The position numbers were made by a program, and so were the translations under genes. 64,000 nucleotides of DNA. It comes from Paenibacillus contaminans. GTDB lineage: Bacteria; Bacillota; Bacilli; Paenibacillales; NBRC-103111. The DNA is taken from contig NZ_QMFB01000012.1 of NCBI RefSeq assembly GCF_003285015.1, positions 1-64,000 on the forward strand. Reading direction: 5' to 3'. Below, piece after piece: positions 26,426 through 34,565 of the stretch (position 1 is its first letter; each line of letters opens with the position of its first letter). The notes below the pieces were generated by a model that saw nothing but the letters and a program-made list of their open reading frames with translations, was not told where the DNA came from and searched no databases.

Positions 26426-26454
26426 TTATTCCGGCGCCGCCATAGGGGTATAAT
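26426..26454 (+). promoter_or_regulatory. promoter of adaAB
   Basis: Perfect -10 TATAAT (26449-26454) with a poor -35 (TTATTC, 17-bp spacer), 25 bp before the adaA start codon. A good -10 with a weak -35 fits an activator-dependent promoter, as expected if methylated AdaA activates its own operon. Confidence 0.55.
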
Positions 26455-26478
26455 GTTCGCATGAAGGAGGCGAGACCT

Positions 26479-27057
26479 ATGACGGAAGAGGAACGATTTC
26501 AGGCGGTCTACGCTACGATTTTGCGGCGGGACACCCGATACGACGGTATCTACTATGTCGGGATCGCCTCCACCGGAATCGTATGCCGGCCTTCGTGCCG
26601 GTCCCGGATCCCAAAGCCGGAGAACGTTCGGGTATACGACGGTCTGGACGACGCCCTGAAGGCGGGATTCCGCCCGTGCAAGCGTTGCCGTCCCGAGGAT
26701 CCGGGGCGGCACGGGCCCGACGCGCAGCTCGCCCAATCGGCGCTCGAGCTGATCGAGCGCCGGTATGCGGAGCCGTTGACGCTCTCCGTTATGGCGGCCC
26801 AGTTGAATATAAGCCCGTACCATCTGCAGCGGACGTTCAAACGCATAACGGGCCAAAGCCCCGCTGAACATATGATGCAAACCCGGCTCGAGTCGGCCAG
26901 ACACATGCTGGCCCAGTCGGAACTCCCCGTGGCCGACATCGCCAGGGCGGTCGGATTCCGCAGCGCTTCTCATTTCACATCCGTATTCCATCGGGCTTAC
27001 GGATGTTCACCTCATGCCTATCGGGCTCAAGGAGGTTCGCCATGTCCAAAGCAATGA
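26479..27057 (+). CDS. adaA: AdaA: methylphosphotriester-DNA methyltransferase and AraC-type activator
   Basis: A 192-residue protein. The N-terminal Ada zinc domain has four cysteines, Cys36, Cys40, Cys67 and Cys70 (VCRPSC then PCKRC); the first is the methyl acceptor from phosphotriesters in the family. Residues about 82-185 form a double AraC-type helix-turn-helix (LTLSVMAAQLNISPYHLQRTF and VADIARAVGFRSASHFTSVF). As in Bacillus, this half lacks the O6-methylguanine methyltransferase domain, which is encoded next door. The start ATG at 26479 has AAGGAGG 8 nt upstream. It overlaps adaB by 16 bp. Methylated AdaA is expected to switch on the adaptive response from the adjacent promoter. Confidence 0.93.
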   Translation: MTEEERFQAVYATILRRDTRYDGIYYVGIASTGIVCRPSCRSRIPKPENVRVYDGLDDALKAGFRPCKRCRPEDPGRHGPDAQLAQSALELIERRYAEPLTLSVMAAQLNISPYHLQRTFKRITGQSPAEHMMQTRLESARHMLAQSELPVADIARAVGFRSASHFTSVFHRAYGCSPHAYRAQGGSPCPKQ

Positions 27058-27602
27058 CAGAAGTTTATTGGAGCGCCATCACGTCGGCTCTATTCCAGGA
27101 CAAACCGCTTTATATTGCCGCCACATCCGCCGGCTTATGCCGGATCACCTGGCCGAACGAATCGTTCGAAACGCTTCGCAGCTGGGTCGAGAAGCACATT
27201 CCTGGGGCGCTCTTGCTTGAGGATAAGCGGCAGATGGCCCCTTACATCGAACAGCTGACGCAGTATCTGGACGGAGAGCGTACGATCTTCACCTTGCCGT
27301 TCGACCTGCGAGGGACCGCATTCCAGACGTCCGTCTGGCGCGCGTTAGCGCAGATTCCGTTCGGCGAGACCCGCAGCTATTCCGACATCGCCGTCTCGAT
27401 CGGCAGCCCTGCCGCGACTAGGGCCGTCGGCACGGCGAACGGGGCGAATCCTGTGCCGATCGTCATCCCCTGCCATCGGGTCATCGGCAAGAATGCGGCA
27501 CTGACCGGCTTCCGCGGAGGGCTCAACGTTAAGGAGCAGCTTCTCCAGCTGGAGGGTTTCCGTAATTACAAGCCGACCGGACACGCCCGTTTTCAGTTTT
27601 GA
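27042..27602 (+). CDS. adaB: AdaB: O6-methylguanine-DNA methyltransferase
   Basis: A 186-residue suicide repair protein. The active-site motif PCHRVIG carries Cys144. The helix-turn-helix-like DNA-binding segment TAFQTSVWRALAQIPFGETRSYSDIA contains the GETRSYS stretch, and AVGTANGANP holds the Arg/Asn-type residues of the family (AVG-x-ANG-x-NP). It transfers methyl groups from O6-methylguanine in DNA to itself. The start ATG at 27042 has AGGAGG upstream, inside the 3' end of adaA, making an adaAB operon. It ends before the terminator at 27729. Confidence 0.93.
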   Translation: MSKAMTEVYWSAITSALFQDKPLYIAATSAGLCRITWPNESFETLRSWVEKHIPGALLLEDKRQMAPYIEQLTQYLDGERTIFTLPFDLRGTAFQTSVWRALAQIPFGETRSYSDIAVSIGSPAATRAVGTANGANPVPIVIPCHRVIGKNAALTGFRGGLNVKEQLLQLEGFRNYKPTGHARFQF

Positions 27603-27728
27603 TCCAGACGAAAGCCTGAAAGATAAACGCTTCCTCTTCCGAAGCCGTTCCGTTTCGACGAGATGCCGCTCTACTTCGCTCGATACCTGCAGAGTGCATG
27701 CATCTCATCCATAGGCGGCCGGTGCGCC

Positions 27729-27756
27729 GGCCAGTGTCAAAGACGCTGGCCTTTTT
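27729..27756 (+). terminator. terminator of adaAB
   Basis: Hairpin GGCCAGTGTC / GACGCTGGCC (one G-U pair) with an AAA loop, followed by TTTTT. The remaining 27603-28009 interval holds no gene that I can support. Confidence 0.85.
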
Positions 27757-28009
27757 GTATGTTAAGCCCCTCTTGATATCCATTTCACATAAACGGACAA
27801 AGCACGCCCCGCCTCTCCTGATTTGCACCAAAGTCACTTCTCGTTCACTTCGTATCGATAAAACACTGCTACCCGCCTTACTCTTCATAACGCCCTTTTT
27901 ACTTGCTTAAGGGTGATTCCCACATACCGCGCTGCACCCTTCCGTATATACTGACAATAAGTACAAGTCCGCGCTTCATGCTTGGACGTTTCTATCGGGA
28001 GGTAGGCGT

Positions 28010-28543
28010 ATGCCCAACTTTTTCGTGTTCAACAATGCCGGCAGCCCGCTATTTACGCAATCGACGAATACGTATACCGCTCCCGGCGTCGAGTCGCTGG
28101 CCGAAAGCGACGCCGCGAAATCCGGTCTCCTCTTTACGCTTGCCTCGGGCATATCGAGTGTCCCGTCCGGCCAAAACCTCCTCGTTCAGGTGACCAATCC
28201 GGGCGGCAGCGGCAAAACGATGTATATATCCCGCATCATCGGCGGCATTACGGCAGCGGCTACGCTAACGATCGCTTCGGGAGGAACATTCACGGCTGCT
28301 GCGACTCCCGCTCCTTTCAATATGAATTTCGGCAGCGCAACCGCCAGCTCCATGACGACGAAAACGGCGACCGGTACGCTGGGCGGCAGCCCGATCAGCT
28401 TCACCGCGATCCTCGCGGCAGCCGGACAATATACGATCGGCTTCGGAGGCGGCATCGTCGTTCCTCCCGGTGGCGTCTTGACCTTTTCGGCGGGAACCGG
28501 CGCACTGAACGCCTCGGCAAACATCATGTGGTGGGAGTTTTAA
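28010..28543 (+). CDS. beta-rich unknown protein, paralogue A
   Basis: A 177-residue protein with no signal peptide, poor in charged residues and rich in Gly, Ala, Ser and Thr with regular beta-like patterns. Landmarks are SGKTMYISRIIGG in the middle, a VVPPGGVLTF turn near the end and the C-terminal NIMWWEF. It is clearly paralogous to the protein encoded at 28721-29299. The composition suggests a beta-sandwich or jelly-roll structural protein such as a spore-surface or particle-forming protein, but I recognise no named family. The start ATG at 28010 has GGGAGG upstream. It is probably expressed separately from adaAB. Confidence 0.72.
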   Translation: MPNFFVFNNAGSPLFTQSTNTYTAPGVESLAESDAAKSGLLFTLASGISSVPSGQNLLVQVTNPGGSGKTMYISRIIGGITAAATLTIASGGTFTAAATPAPFNMNFGSATASSMTTKTATGTLGGSPISFTAILAAAGQYTIGFGGGIVVPPGGVLTFSAGTGALNASANIMWWEF

Positions 28544-28720
28544 ACCGGATGTTTATCGTCAAAGCGGCCTTAGACCCGGCAAACAACAGCGGCAAAACGT
28601 AGGGCAAACGTTTATGTTTCATAAAGCATACCGCCGAACCGCTTCTGAACTAACGGCAACCGCAATCGCCAAACGTCAGCAGGTGTTAATCCTTGACCCC
28701 TTGCAAGAAGGAGGTGCGAC

Positions 28721-29299
28721 ATGACGAACCACTTTGCCATCAATACAAACAATCAGCCGGTGTACACGTTGGCGACGAACACGTTCCGCTCGCCGGATAT
28801 CATAGCGACGCAGGAGAGCGATGCAAGCAAAGCGGGATCCATGTACATGGTCAGCGCCACTAATGCCGTGACCCTCGGCCTGCTCGGCGGCTCTGTCGTC
28901 ATTACGCTGCAAATCGCAAACAACAGCGGCAGCAAAACGATGTACGTCTCCGGCGTAACCGGAGGCATAGGCGTACCGCTTAACCTGCTTTCGTCTCTTT
29001 CCGGCAGCTTGTCGCTTGTGTCCGGAGGCACGTTAACCGCTCCCTCCGCGGCAACGCCTGCGAATGCCAACCTAAGCAGTCCGAATACAAGCGCGATGAC
29101 CGCCAGATCGTCTACTTCGGCTTCAACCGGGGGCGCCTCGTTCATGGCGCTGCCGCTAATCACCGGCATGTTCGTCGTCAGCCTGTCCGGTCAAATTATC
29201 GTACCGCCGACGAAGGTGTTGACCGTTACCGTAAGCGCCTCTCTTTCCGTCGCCGGAACGTTGAACAACACCGTTAATATCGCATGGTGGGAAATATAA
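28721..29299 (+). CDS. beta-rich unknown protein, paralogue B
   Basis: A 192-residue paralogue of the gene 177 bp upstream. It shares ESDA(A/S)K, SKTMYVSGVTGG, an IVPPTKVLTV turn and the terminal NIAWWEI. The N-terminal segment MTNHFAINTNNQPVYTLATN matches the equivalent start of paralogue A (FNNAGSPLFTQSTN). There is no signal peptide, cysteine or enzyme motif. The start ATG at 28721 has AAGGAGG 6 nt upstream. Probably an internal duplication of a structural protein gene. Confidence 0.72.
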   Translation: MTNHFAINTNNQPVYTLATNTFRSPDIIATQESDASKAGSMYMVSATNAVTLGLLGGSVVITLQIANNSGSKTMYVSGVTGGIGVPLNLLSSLSGSLSLVSGGTLTAPSAATPANANLSSPNTSAMTARSSTSASTGGASFMALPLITGMFVVSLSGQIIVPPTKVLTVTVSASLSVAGTLNNTVNIAWWEI

Positions 29300-29300
29300 C

Positions 29301-29338
29301 ATCGCCCGTTCAGGCCGGCATAGGCACGAACGGGCGAT
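29301..29338 (+). terminator. hairpin after the paralogue pair
   Basis: Perfect 11-bp arms ATCGCCCGTTC and GAACGGGCGAT around a 16-nt loop, right after the stop codon. It lacks a long T tract, so it is a probable but atypical terminator. Confidence 0.55.
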
Positions 29339-29476
29339 TATCGTATTCAAGCAACGCCGGCGGATCGTCAGGGAATCATTCCCACAAGATTAACCCATAG
29401 TGGATCGGATGTTTTTCCGCTATACTGTTTGCTGGACCATCTTTCAAATCATTTTTATAGGAGCATCGATTCGCAC

Positions 29477-30241
29477 ATGGACTTTCCGGAACCGCTCATG
29501 CTTTTGTTTCTCATTATCGCCGGCTTTCTTGCGGCCTTCATCGACTCCGCCGTCGGGGGAGGCGGACTGATTTCGCTTCCTGCGCTTCTGCTCACGGGTT
29601 TGCCGCCCGGCATCGCGCTCGGCACCAACAAACTGGCTGCAACAATGTCGTCGCTTACCAGCTCGATTTCCTTTTTCGTATCCGGAAAAGTGGACGGCCG
29701 TCTTGCCGCGGGCCTGTTTCCTTTAGCGCTGATCGGCTCCGTCCTCGGTTCTTATACCGTTCACTTTATTCCGTCGTCCTTCCTGAAGCCGATGGTTGTC
29801 GTCCTGCTTATCGCGATGACCGTATACACCTTTTTGAAAAAAAACTGGGGCGCTGACGCTCAAAAACGAAAACTGACAGCGGCCGCACTTGCAGCGGTTG
29901 CGATCGGAACAACCGTTATCGGGTTTTACGACGGCTTTTTCGGCCCCGGCACCGGATCGTTTCTCATTTTCATGTTCCTGTTTGCAGGCTTCGATTTCGT
30001 CCGCGCCTCCGGCGCCTCCAAGGTGCTGAACTTAGGCAGCAACTTCGGGAGCTTGGCCACCTTCTTCTTCCTCGGCTCGGTCAACTGGCACTACGGCGTT
30101 CCGATGGGCATCGCGATGATCGCAGGCGCGCTGACAGGCTCGCAGGTCGCTATCCGCAAAGGCTCCGCATATGTAAAGCCGCTGTTTCTGATCGTTACGA
30201 CGCTCCTGATCGGCAAGCAGCTCTGGGACCTTCTCCTGTAG
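29477..30241 (+). CDS. TauE/SafE (TSUP) family membrane permease
   Basis: A 254-residue membrane protein with about eight helices in two homologous halves. The duplicated motif is seen as AAFIDSAVGGGGLISLPALLLTG with GTNKLAAT in the first half, and GFYDGFFGPGTGSF with ASGASKVLNLGSNFGS in the second. Family members move sulfite, sulfoacetate or other organosulfur anions; the substrate here is unknown. The start ATG at 29477 is chosen for length and for TAGGAG about 13 nt upstream. It stands alone on the plus strand, convergent with the NCS2 permease. Confidence 0.85.
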   Translation: MDFPEPLMLLFLIIAGFLAAFIDSAVGGGGLISLPALLLTGLPPGIALGTNKLAATMSSLTSSISFFVSGKVDGRLAAGLFPLALIGSVLGSYTVHFIPSSFLKPMVVVLLIAMTVYTFLKKNWGADAQKRKLTAAALAAVAIGTTVIGFYDGFFGPGTGSFLIFMFLFAGFDFVRASGASKVLNLGSNFGSLATFFFLGSVNWHYGVPMGIAMIAGALTGSQVAIRKGSAYVKPLFLIVTTLLIGKQLWDLLL

Positions 30242-30299
30242 GTCGCGGCGAGGCGCACCGGGCATATTTACGTCCGGTTATAGTCGGGATGATTGCCAG

Positions 30300-31607
30300 T
30301 CACTTTCCCTTCGGAAGAATGAGGTTGAGCAAGACCGTCGCAAGCGCCCCGACCGTAATGCCGGAGGAAAAAATATAGTTCGCGAAGTCCGGCAGTCCGT
30401 TCAAGACATCCTTGGGCAGCACGGTCACCGCGATCGTGAACAAAATCGGGAGGCCGATAATCATCATGTTCCTCTCGTCGATCGCGATATGCTGAATCAC
30501 CTTCATCCCGTTCGTGACGATCGCTACGCAGACAATACCGAAAATCCCGTTAATGACCGGCTCGGGAATGCACGTGATGGCGGCGGACAGCTTCGGTACA
30601 AGCCCCAGGCAAACGAGGATAACGCCGCCCGCCATAATCGCCATACGGCTGGCTACGCCGGTAACGGCAATCAGTCCGGCATTCGACGAATAGCCGGTCA
30701 TCGGCGTTCCGCCGAACAGCGCGCCGACGAAGCAGCCGAGCCCTTCGCCCATGGCCGCGCGGTTCAGCCGCTCCTCTGTCAGCTCTTTGCCGGTTACCGA
30801 AGAGATGACGAACCAGGTGCCCGTCGTCTCGATCAAAATGATCAAATACACAAACACCATCGTCAGCACGGCGCTCCAATCGAATATCGGACCGCCGAAC
30901 GGAAATGCTTTGGGCAGCGAAAGCCACGCCGCCTGCCTGACGGGAGCAAAATCGACCTTGCCGAAAAACGAGGCGAAGACGGTGCCGACCACAATGGCGA
31001 CGATAACCGAAATGAGCCGAAAAAAAGTGCCCGCCCCCCGCGCCTCCCGACCGAGCAAAATACAAACCACGAGAACGGCTGCCGAAACCGCTCCGATTGC
31101 GATGTTTGTTCCGATGGCTCCCGGTGCATGATAAATATTGTTCATAGCCGTCGGCATCAGCGCAATTCCGACAATGACGATGACCGTGCCGCCTACTAAC
31201 GGCGGAATAATAATGCGGACCGCGCGGGCGAACCATTTAAGCGGATAACCGAGCAGCGCTACGATAAGCGCCCCCGGAATGAGAGAGCCCGCCACCGCAC
31301 CGAGCCCCAGCTTACCGCCGATCGCGGCTATCGCCCCTATCGGTACGTACGACGGCCCCTGCACGACCGGCAGCCGCATCCCGAAGCCCGTTTGAATAAG
31401 CGTGGCCAGGCCTGTCGCAAGAAAGCACATTTGAATGAAAAACGAAGTATTTCCCGCGTCCAGCGACAGCAATCCGGCAATGATGATCGGCGCGATGTAC
31501 AGATCCATAGCCAAGACATGCTGAAGTCCGAGCACGAACGCTTTTCCGTATCCGATTTTGTCATCTACGCCTACTACCAGGTTGACGTTTTTCTGTACCT
31601 GCTCCAC
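30300..31607 (-). CDS. NCS2 nucleobase:cation symporter (uracil/xanthine permease family)
   Basis: A 435-residue transporter with about 14 segments. It shows the NCS2 substrate-site stretches LQTGFGMRLPVVQGPSYVPI and FGGTPMTGYSSNAGLIAVTGVASR, and PEPVINGIFGIV in the C-terminal half. Sequence texture is nearer the xanthine/uric acid (NAT) branch than the uracil branch, but I cannot fix the substrate. It starts with GTG at 31607 behind AGGAGG. It is divergent from a Rieske oxygenase 213 bp away, suggesting uptake of a compound that the oxygenase attacks. Confidence 0.87.
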   Translation of the reverse strand: MEQVQKNVNLVVGVDDKIGYGKAFVLGLQHVLAMDLYIAPIIIAGLLSLDAGNTSFFIQMCFLATGLATLIQTGFGMRLPVVQGPSYVPIGAIAAIGGKLGLGAVAGSLIPGALIVALLGYPLKWFARAVRIIIPPLVGGTVIVIVGIALMPTAMNNIYHAPGAIGTNIAIGAVSAAVLVVCILLGREARGAGTFFRLISVIVAIVVGTVFASFFGKVDFAPVRQAAWLSLPKAFPFGGPIFDWSAVLTMVFVYLIILIETTGTWFVISSVTGKELTEERLNRAAMGEGLGCFVGALFGGTPMTGYSSNAGLIAVTGVASRMAIMAGGVILVCLGLVPKLSAAITCIPEPVINGIFGIVCVAIVTNGMKVIQHIAIDERNMMIIGLPILFTIAVTVLPKDVLNGLPDFANYIFSSGITVGALATVLLNLILPKGK

Positions 31608-31820
31608 CCTGTATGCCTCCTAAGTTGTTGTATGCATTCGAGCTCGCCCGCAGCTTTGATGCTATATCGACGTTGCCGGGTTCAACTGCAGACTGGCTGC
31701 CGACACGTCCCCCCCCACCGCGCACTGGGAGCTGCATGCGGTGCAGAAAGCACCCGTTTATCCGGCGGTCGGTAATGCCCCTCCCGTTCGACATGCGAAA
31801 ACAGAAAGGAAGTCCGCAAC

Positions 31821-32804
31821 ATGACAATGCCCGTTCAAGATCCCGTTCTGCGCAATGACTGGATTGCCGCCTGCCGGGCGGCCGACGTTCAAGAGCGTCC
31901 TGTGCAAGTTACCGTCCTTGGAGAACGCGTCGTCGTTTACCGCAATGCCGAAGGCGTTCACACCTTCAAAGATTTATGCATCCACCGGGGAGCGGCGCTG
32001 TCGCTTGGCTGCGTTCGCGACGGCAATCTCGTTTGCCCTTATCATGCTTGGGAGTATGATTCCTCGGGAGCCTGCGTGAAAATTCCGCAGCTTCCGCCCG
32101 GGCAGCCGATTCCCGGCAAAGCGCGCGCCCTGCCTTACGCTTGTGAGGAACGTTACGGGTTTATCTGGATCAATCTTGGCAACAACCGCCCTGACGCCAT
32201 TCCGCTGCCCGAATTCGCCGATGCCTCTTTCCGCAACGTCATCTGGGGACCGCAGCAGGTCGAGGCAAAGCCGCCCCGCATCATCGAGAACTTCCTTGAT
32301 GTCGGCCATCTCGCTTTTGTTCACGAGGGTTATCTGGGCGTATCCACTCACCCGGAAATCGGCGATTATCGGGTTCTCAAAGACGGGAACGGCATCCGCT
32401 CCGAGGAAATCTCCATCTTCCAGCCCGATCCGGACGGTTCCGGCCAAGCGAAGCACGTCTATTACACGTACGAAATATTGTCTCCACTTTCGGTGAAGTT
32501 TACCAAACGCGATCGGGAAACCGAAAATCTGATGTCGATTTTGCTGACCGTGCTGCCCGTTGACGCTGCTTCCTCCATCGCCTTCGGCGTCATGTCGTTC
32601 AACTACGAAACCGGAATGGCGGACGAGGAAATCGTCCGGTTCCAGGACATGATTTTCGCGCAGGACAAGCCGATCGTCGAAAATCAAAAGCCGGAGGATC
32701 TCCCGCTCGATCTGCAGGTCGAGCTATCGCTCAGATGCGACCGGGTCAGCATCGCCTATCGCCAATTTCTCGCCGAGCGCGGAGTCACGCTGGGAACCGC
32801 TTGA
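31821..32804 (+). CDS. Rieske non-heme iron oxygenase, alpha-type subunit
   Basis: A 327-residue oxygenase. The Rieske [2Fe-2S] site is Cys53-x-His55 and Cys72-x2-His75 (CIHRG, CPYHAWEYD). The mononuclear iron site is seen as ENFLDVGHLAFVHEG with His163 and His168, plus the bridging Asp160. The length and layout match the demethylase/vanillate-O-demethylase/PobA-like group (single-subunit alpha3 type) rather than large ring-hydroxylating dioxygenases. No reductase or ferredoxin is adjacent, so it must borrow electrons from elsewhere. Together with the divergent NCS2 permease, a purine-type or other N-heterocyclic substrate (for example N-demethylation) is plausible but inferred. ATG 31821 with AAAGGAAG. 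Confidence 0.87.
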   Translation: MTMPVQDPVLRNDWIAACRAADVQERPVQVTVLGERVVVYRNAEGVHTFKDLCIHRGAALSLGCVRDGNLVCPYHAWEYDSSGACVKIPQLPPGQPIPGKARALPYACEERYGFIWINLGNNRPDAIPLPEFADASFRNVIWGPQQVEAKPPRIIENFLDVGHLAFVHEGYLGVSTHPEIGDYRVLKDGNGIRSEEISIFQPDPDGSGQAKHVYYTYEILSPLSVKFTKRDRETENLMSILLTVLPVDAASSIAFGVMSFNYETGMADEEIVRFQDMIFAQDKPIVENQKPEDLPLDLQVELSLRCDRVSIAYRQFLAERGVTLGTA

Positions 32805-32990
32805 GCGGACTACGACCGCCCGGTCCGGATTCAGCGGAACGGTCCCGAATCCGCTTGCCCGCAGCTTCTCGAAACAGTTTCGATGGCGCGCGGTGCTCGT
32901 TCACACGGCGTGCGAAATCCAGCAGCATTCGACTCGCTAACCTTTCATTGGCGCCGACGACGGAAGCTCCTCCGCTCACCATCAAATGCA

Positions 32991-33035
32991 AAAAAAAGCC
33001 GATGCACCGCAAAAACGGTGTAACGGCTTTTTTTA
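32991..33035. terminator. bidirectional terminator
   Basis: AAAAAAAGCCG and CGGCTTTTTTT arms flank an inner CACCG/CGGTG stem. It ends the plus-strand Rieske gene and the minus-strand ABC permease operon, which converge here. The remainder of 32805-33118 shows no gene. Confidence 0.85.
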
Positions 33036-33118
33036 CTCTTGGAACGTATCTCGATTTCTCGGCAACCGCGCTCTTACCCCGGAAAGAACGGCGCAGCCGT
33101 TTAACCTTGCACAAGCTT

Positions 33119-33856
33119 CTAAATCTCTTTCCGCCGAAAATACGCAAGACCGGAAACGAAAAACAGCGCAAAGCTTCCGCAAATAACGAACAGCAGCGTC
33201 TCGAACGAGACGTTAAACGCGCCGAAGCTGTCCTCCGACGACGGCAGCATGGCCAGCATCGGCTGGGCCCAAGGATAATATGGCCCGTATGTGGCCGAGT
33301 TGGCGACCAGCATGTTCGGCAGCGTAAAAATGACATTCAGCGCAAGAGGTGCGGCAAAGCTCGCCCAAGCGATCGATACCGACAACTGCAGCGCCGCAAG
33401 CGGCAGAGTTGCTACCAAACCGCCAAGCAGGCCTCTCAGCAAAATCGCCCACGGCACGGGGCTCGCGAATCCTTTAAAGGAGCCTATCGCCAACAAACCG
33501 GCGCCAAAGAGGAGCTGCGAAACCGCAAGCAGCGCGACGACGAGCGTCAGCTTCGCCACGAATAGCTGCGTCCGCGAAATCGGCAGCGCGAGCACCTGCT
33601 TCCAGCCTCCGCCTCCATGCTCGTACCGGCAAATGAAAGCGGCGAAGACGCCGGTCAACAATGGCAAAAACAGCAGCGCATGCGTAACCCCCATATAACT
33701 GAACAGGAGCAGCCATTCTTCCCCCTTGCCCGCCTCCGATTGCGAAACGAACCCTACCAGCGATGCCAGCGCCGGGCTGACGAAAATAAGCAGCCATATA
33801 TTCGATTTACGCAGCTTCAGCCATTCCGAGCGTAATATTCTTACGAAGGTTCCCAT
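33119..33856 (-). CDS. ABC-2 type permease (lantibiotic/bacitracin immunity-like), second subunit
   Basis: A 245-residue membrane protein with six predicted helices. It has the N-terminal RILRSEWLKLRKSNIWLL segment and a CRYEHGGGGWKQVLALPISRTQLFVAK loop, typical of the BcrB/LanE-LanG ABC-2 permeases that protect against peptide antibiotics. It is the third gene of an ATPase-permease-permease operon, and its start follows the preceding permease stop within 1-2 bp. The two permeases are paralogous. Terminates at 32991-33035. Confidence 0.82.
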   Translation of the reverse strand: MGTFVRILRSEWLKLRKSNIWLLIFVSPALASLVGFVSQSEAGKGEEWLLLFSYMGVTHALLFLPLLTGVFAAFICRYEHGGGGWKQVLALPISRTQLFVAKLTLVVALLAVSQLLFGAGLLAIGSFKGFASPVPWAILLRGLLGGLVATLPLAALQLSVSIAWASFAAPLALNVIFTLPNMLVANSATYGPYYPWAQPMLAMLPSSEDSFGAFNVSFETLLFVICGSFALFFVSGLAYFRRKEI

Positions 33857-33857
33857 C

Positions 33858-34565
33858 CTATTTCACATCCCTTCGCGTAAAATCGACTAGCCCGGCCGCC
33901 AACAGCGCCACGCCCAAGCCCGCGCCAAGGCGCACGTAGTCCCCCGCATCGTCGCCCTGCAGCAGCGGCCATTTCCAAATCACCCAATCGGGCAGAACCG
34001 GGCCAAATAGCGTCAGCACCGTGCCCAAAATACCCGCCGTAAGCGGAAGCGCCTGATTCCGCATCGTAATCGAAAGCCAAAGCTGAAGCGCAAGCACCGG
34101 CAGCGAGGCGATCAGAGGGGAGAAGCACAGCTTCGCAAGCTTTCCGTACGGAATATCCGTGCCGAAGCCAAGCCCCCAGCCGAGAATCATCGCCCCGCCT
34201 GCCAGCAGCGTGCACGAAACGAGCAGCAGAAGCAGGCTTAACAGAAACTTCGCGGTAAAGACGCTTTTTCGGGATACCGGCAGTGCGAGCAGCTGCTTCC
34301 ACGCGTTCATCTGATGCTCGACGCCGGCGATCATGGACGTCACGAGCGTAATCCCCAGCAGCAGCGCAGGCACGGACAGAAACTGCATGTTCTCCAGCAG
34401 TCCCCCCCACAGATCGGAAGCGTACTGCTTCGTCAAGTAATCGTAGCGAAGGCCGAAGTTGACCGCCTGGAGCGCGACGACGCCGAAAGGCCCGAGAAAA
34501 ACGAGCCCCCAAATCATTTTCCGGCGAATTTTCAGAAAATCCGCCGCCAGCACCCGTCCGATCAT
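33858..34565 (-). CDS. ABC-2 type permease (lantibiotic/bacitracin immunity-like), first subunit
   Basis: A 235-residue six-helix membrane protein, paralogous to the next gene (compare VEHQMNAWKQLLALPVSRKSVFTAKF with the WKQVLALPISRTQLFVAK loop). It fits the LanE/LanG/BcrB ABC-2 family. Its start overlaps the ATPase stop by 4 bp, giving a LanF-E-G-like order. Together these should pump a membrane-active peptide off the membrane or out of the cell. Confidence 0.82.
   Translation of the reverse strand: MIGRVLAADFLKIRRKMIWGLVFLGPFGVVALQAVNFGLRYDYLTKQYASDLWGGLLENMQFLSVPALLLGITLVTSMIAGVEHQMNAWKQLLALPVSRKSVFTAKFLLSLLLLLVSCTLLAGGAMILGWGLGFGTDIPYGKLAKLCFSPLIASLPVLALQLWLSITMRNQALPLTAGILGTVLTLFGPVLPDWVIWKWPLLQGDDAGDYVRLGAGLGVALLAAGLVDFTRRDVK

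Larger units (their letters stand above)
25967..26478. other. 512-bp intergenic region with repeat and ada promoter
   Basis: No gene supported. It holds the dispersed repeat copy 2 (26074-26179) and, at its end, the promoter of the adaAB operon. The stretch 26230-26420 shows nothing recognisable. Confidence 0.6.
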
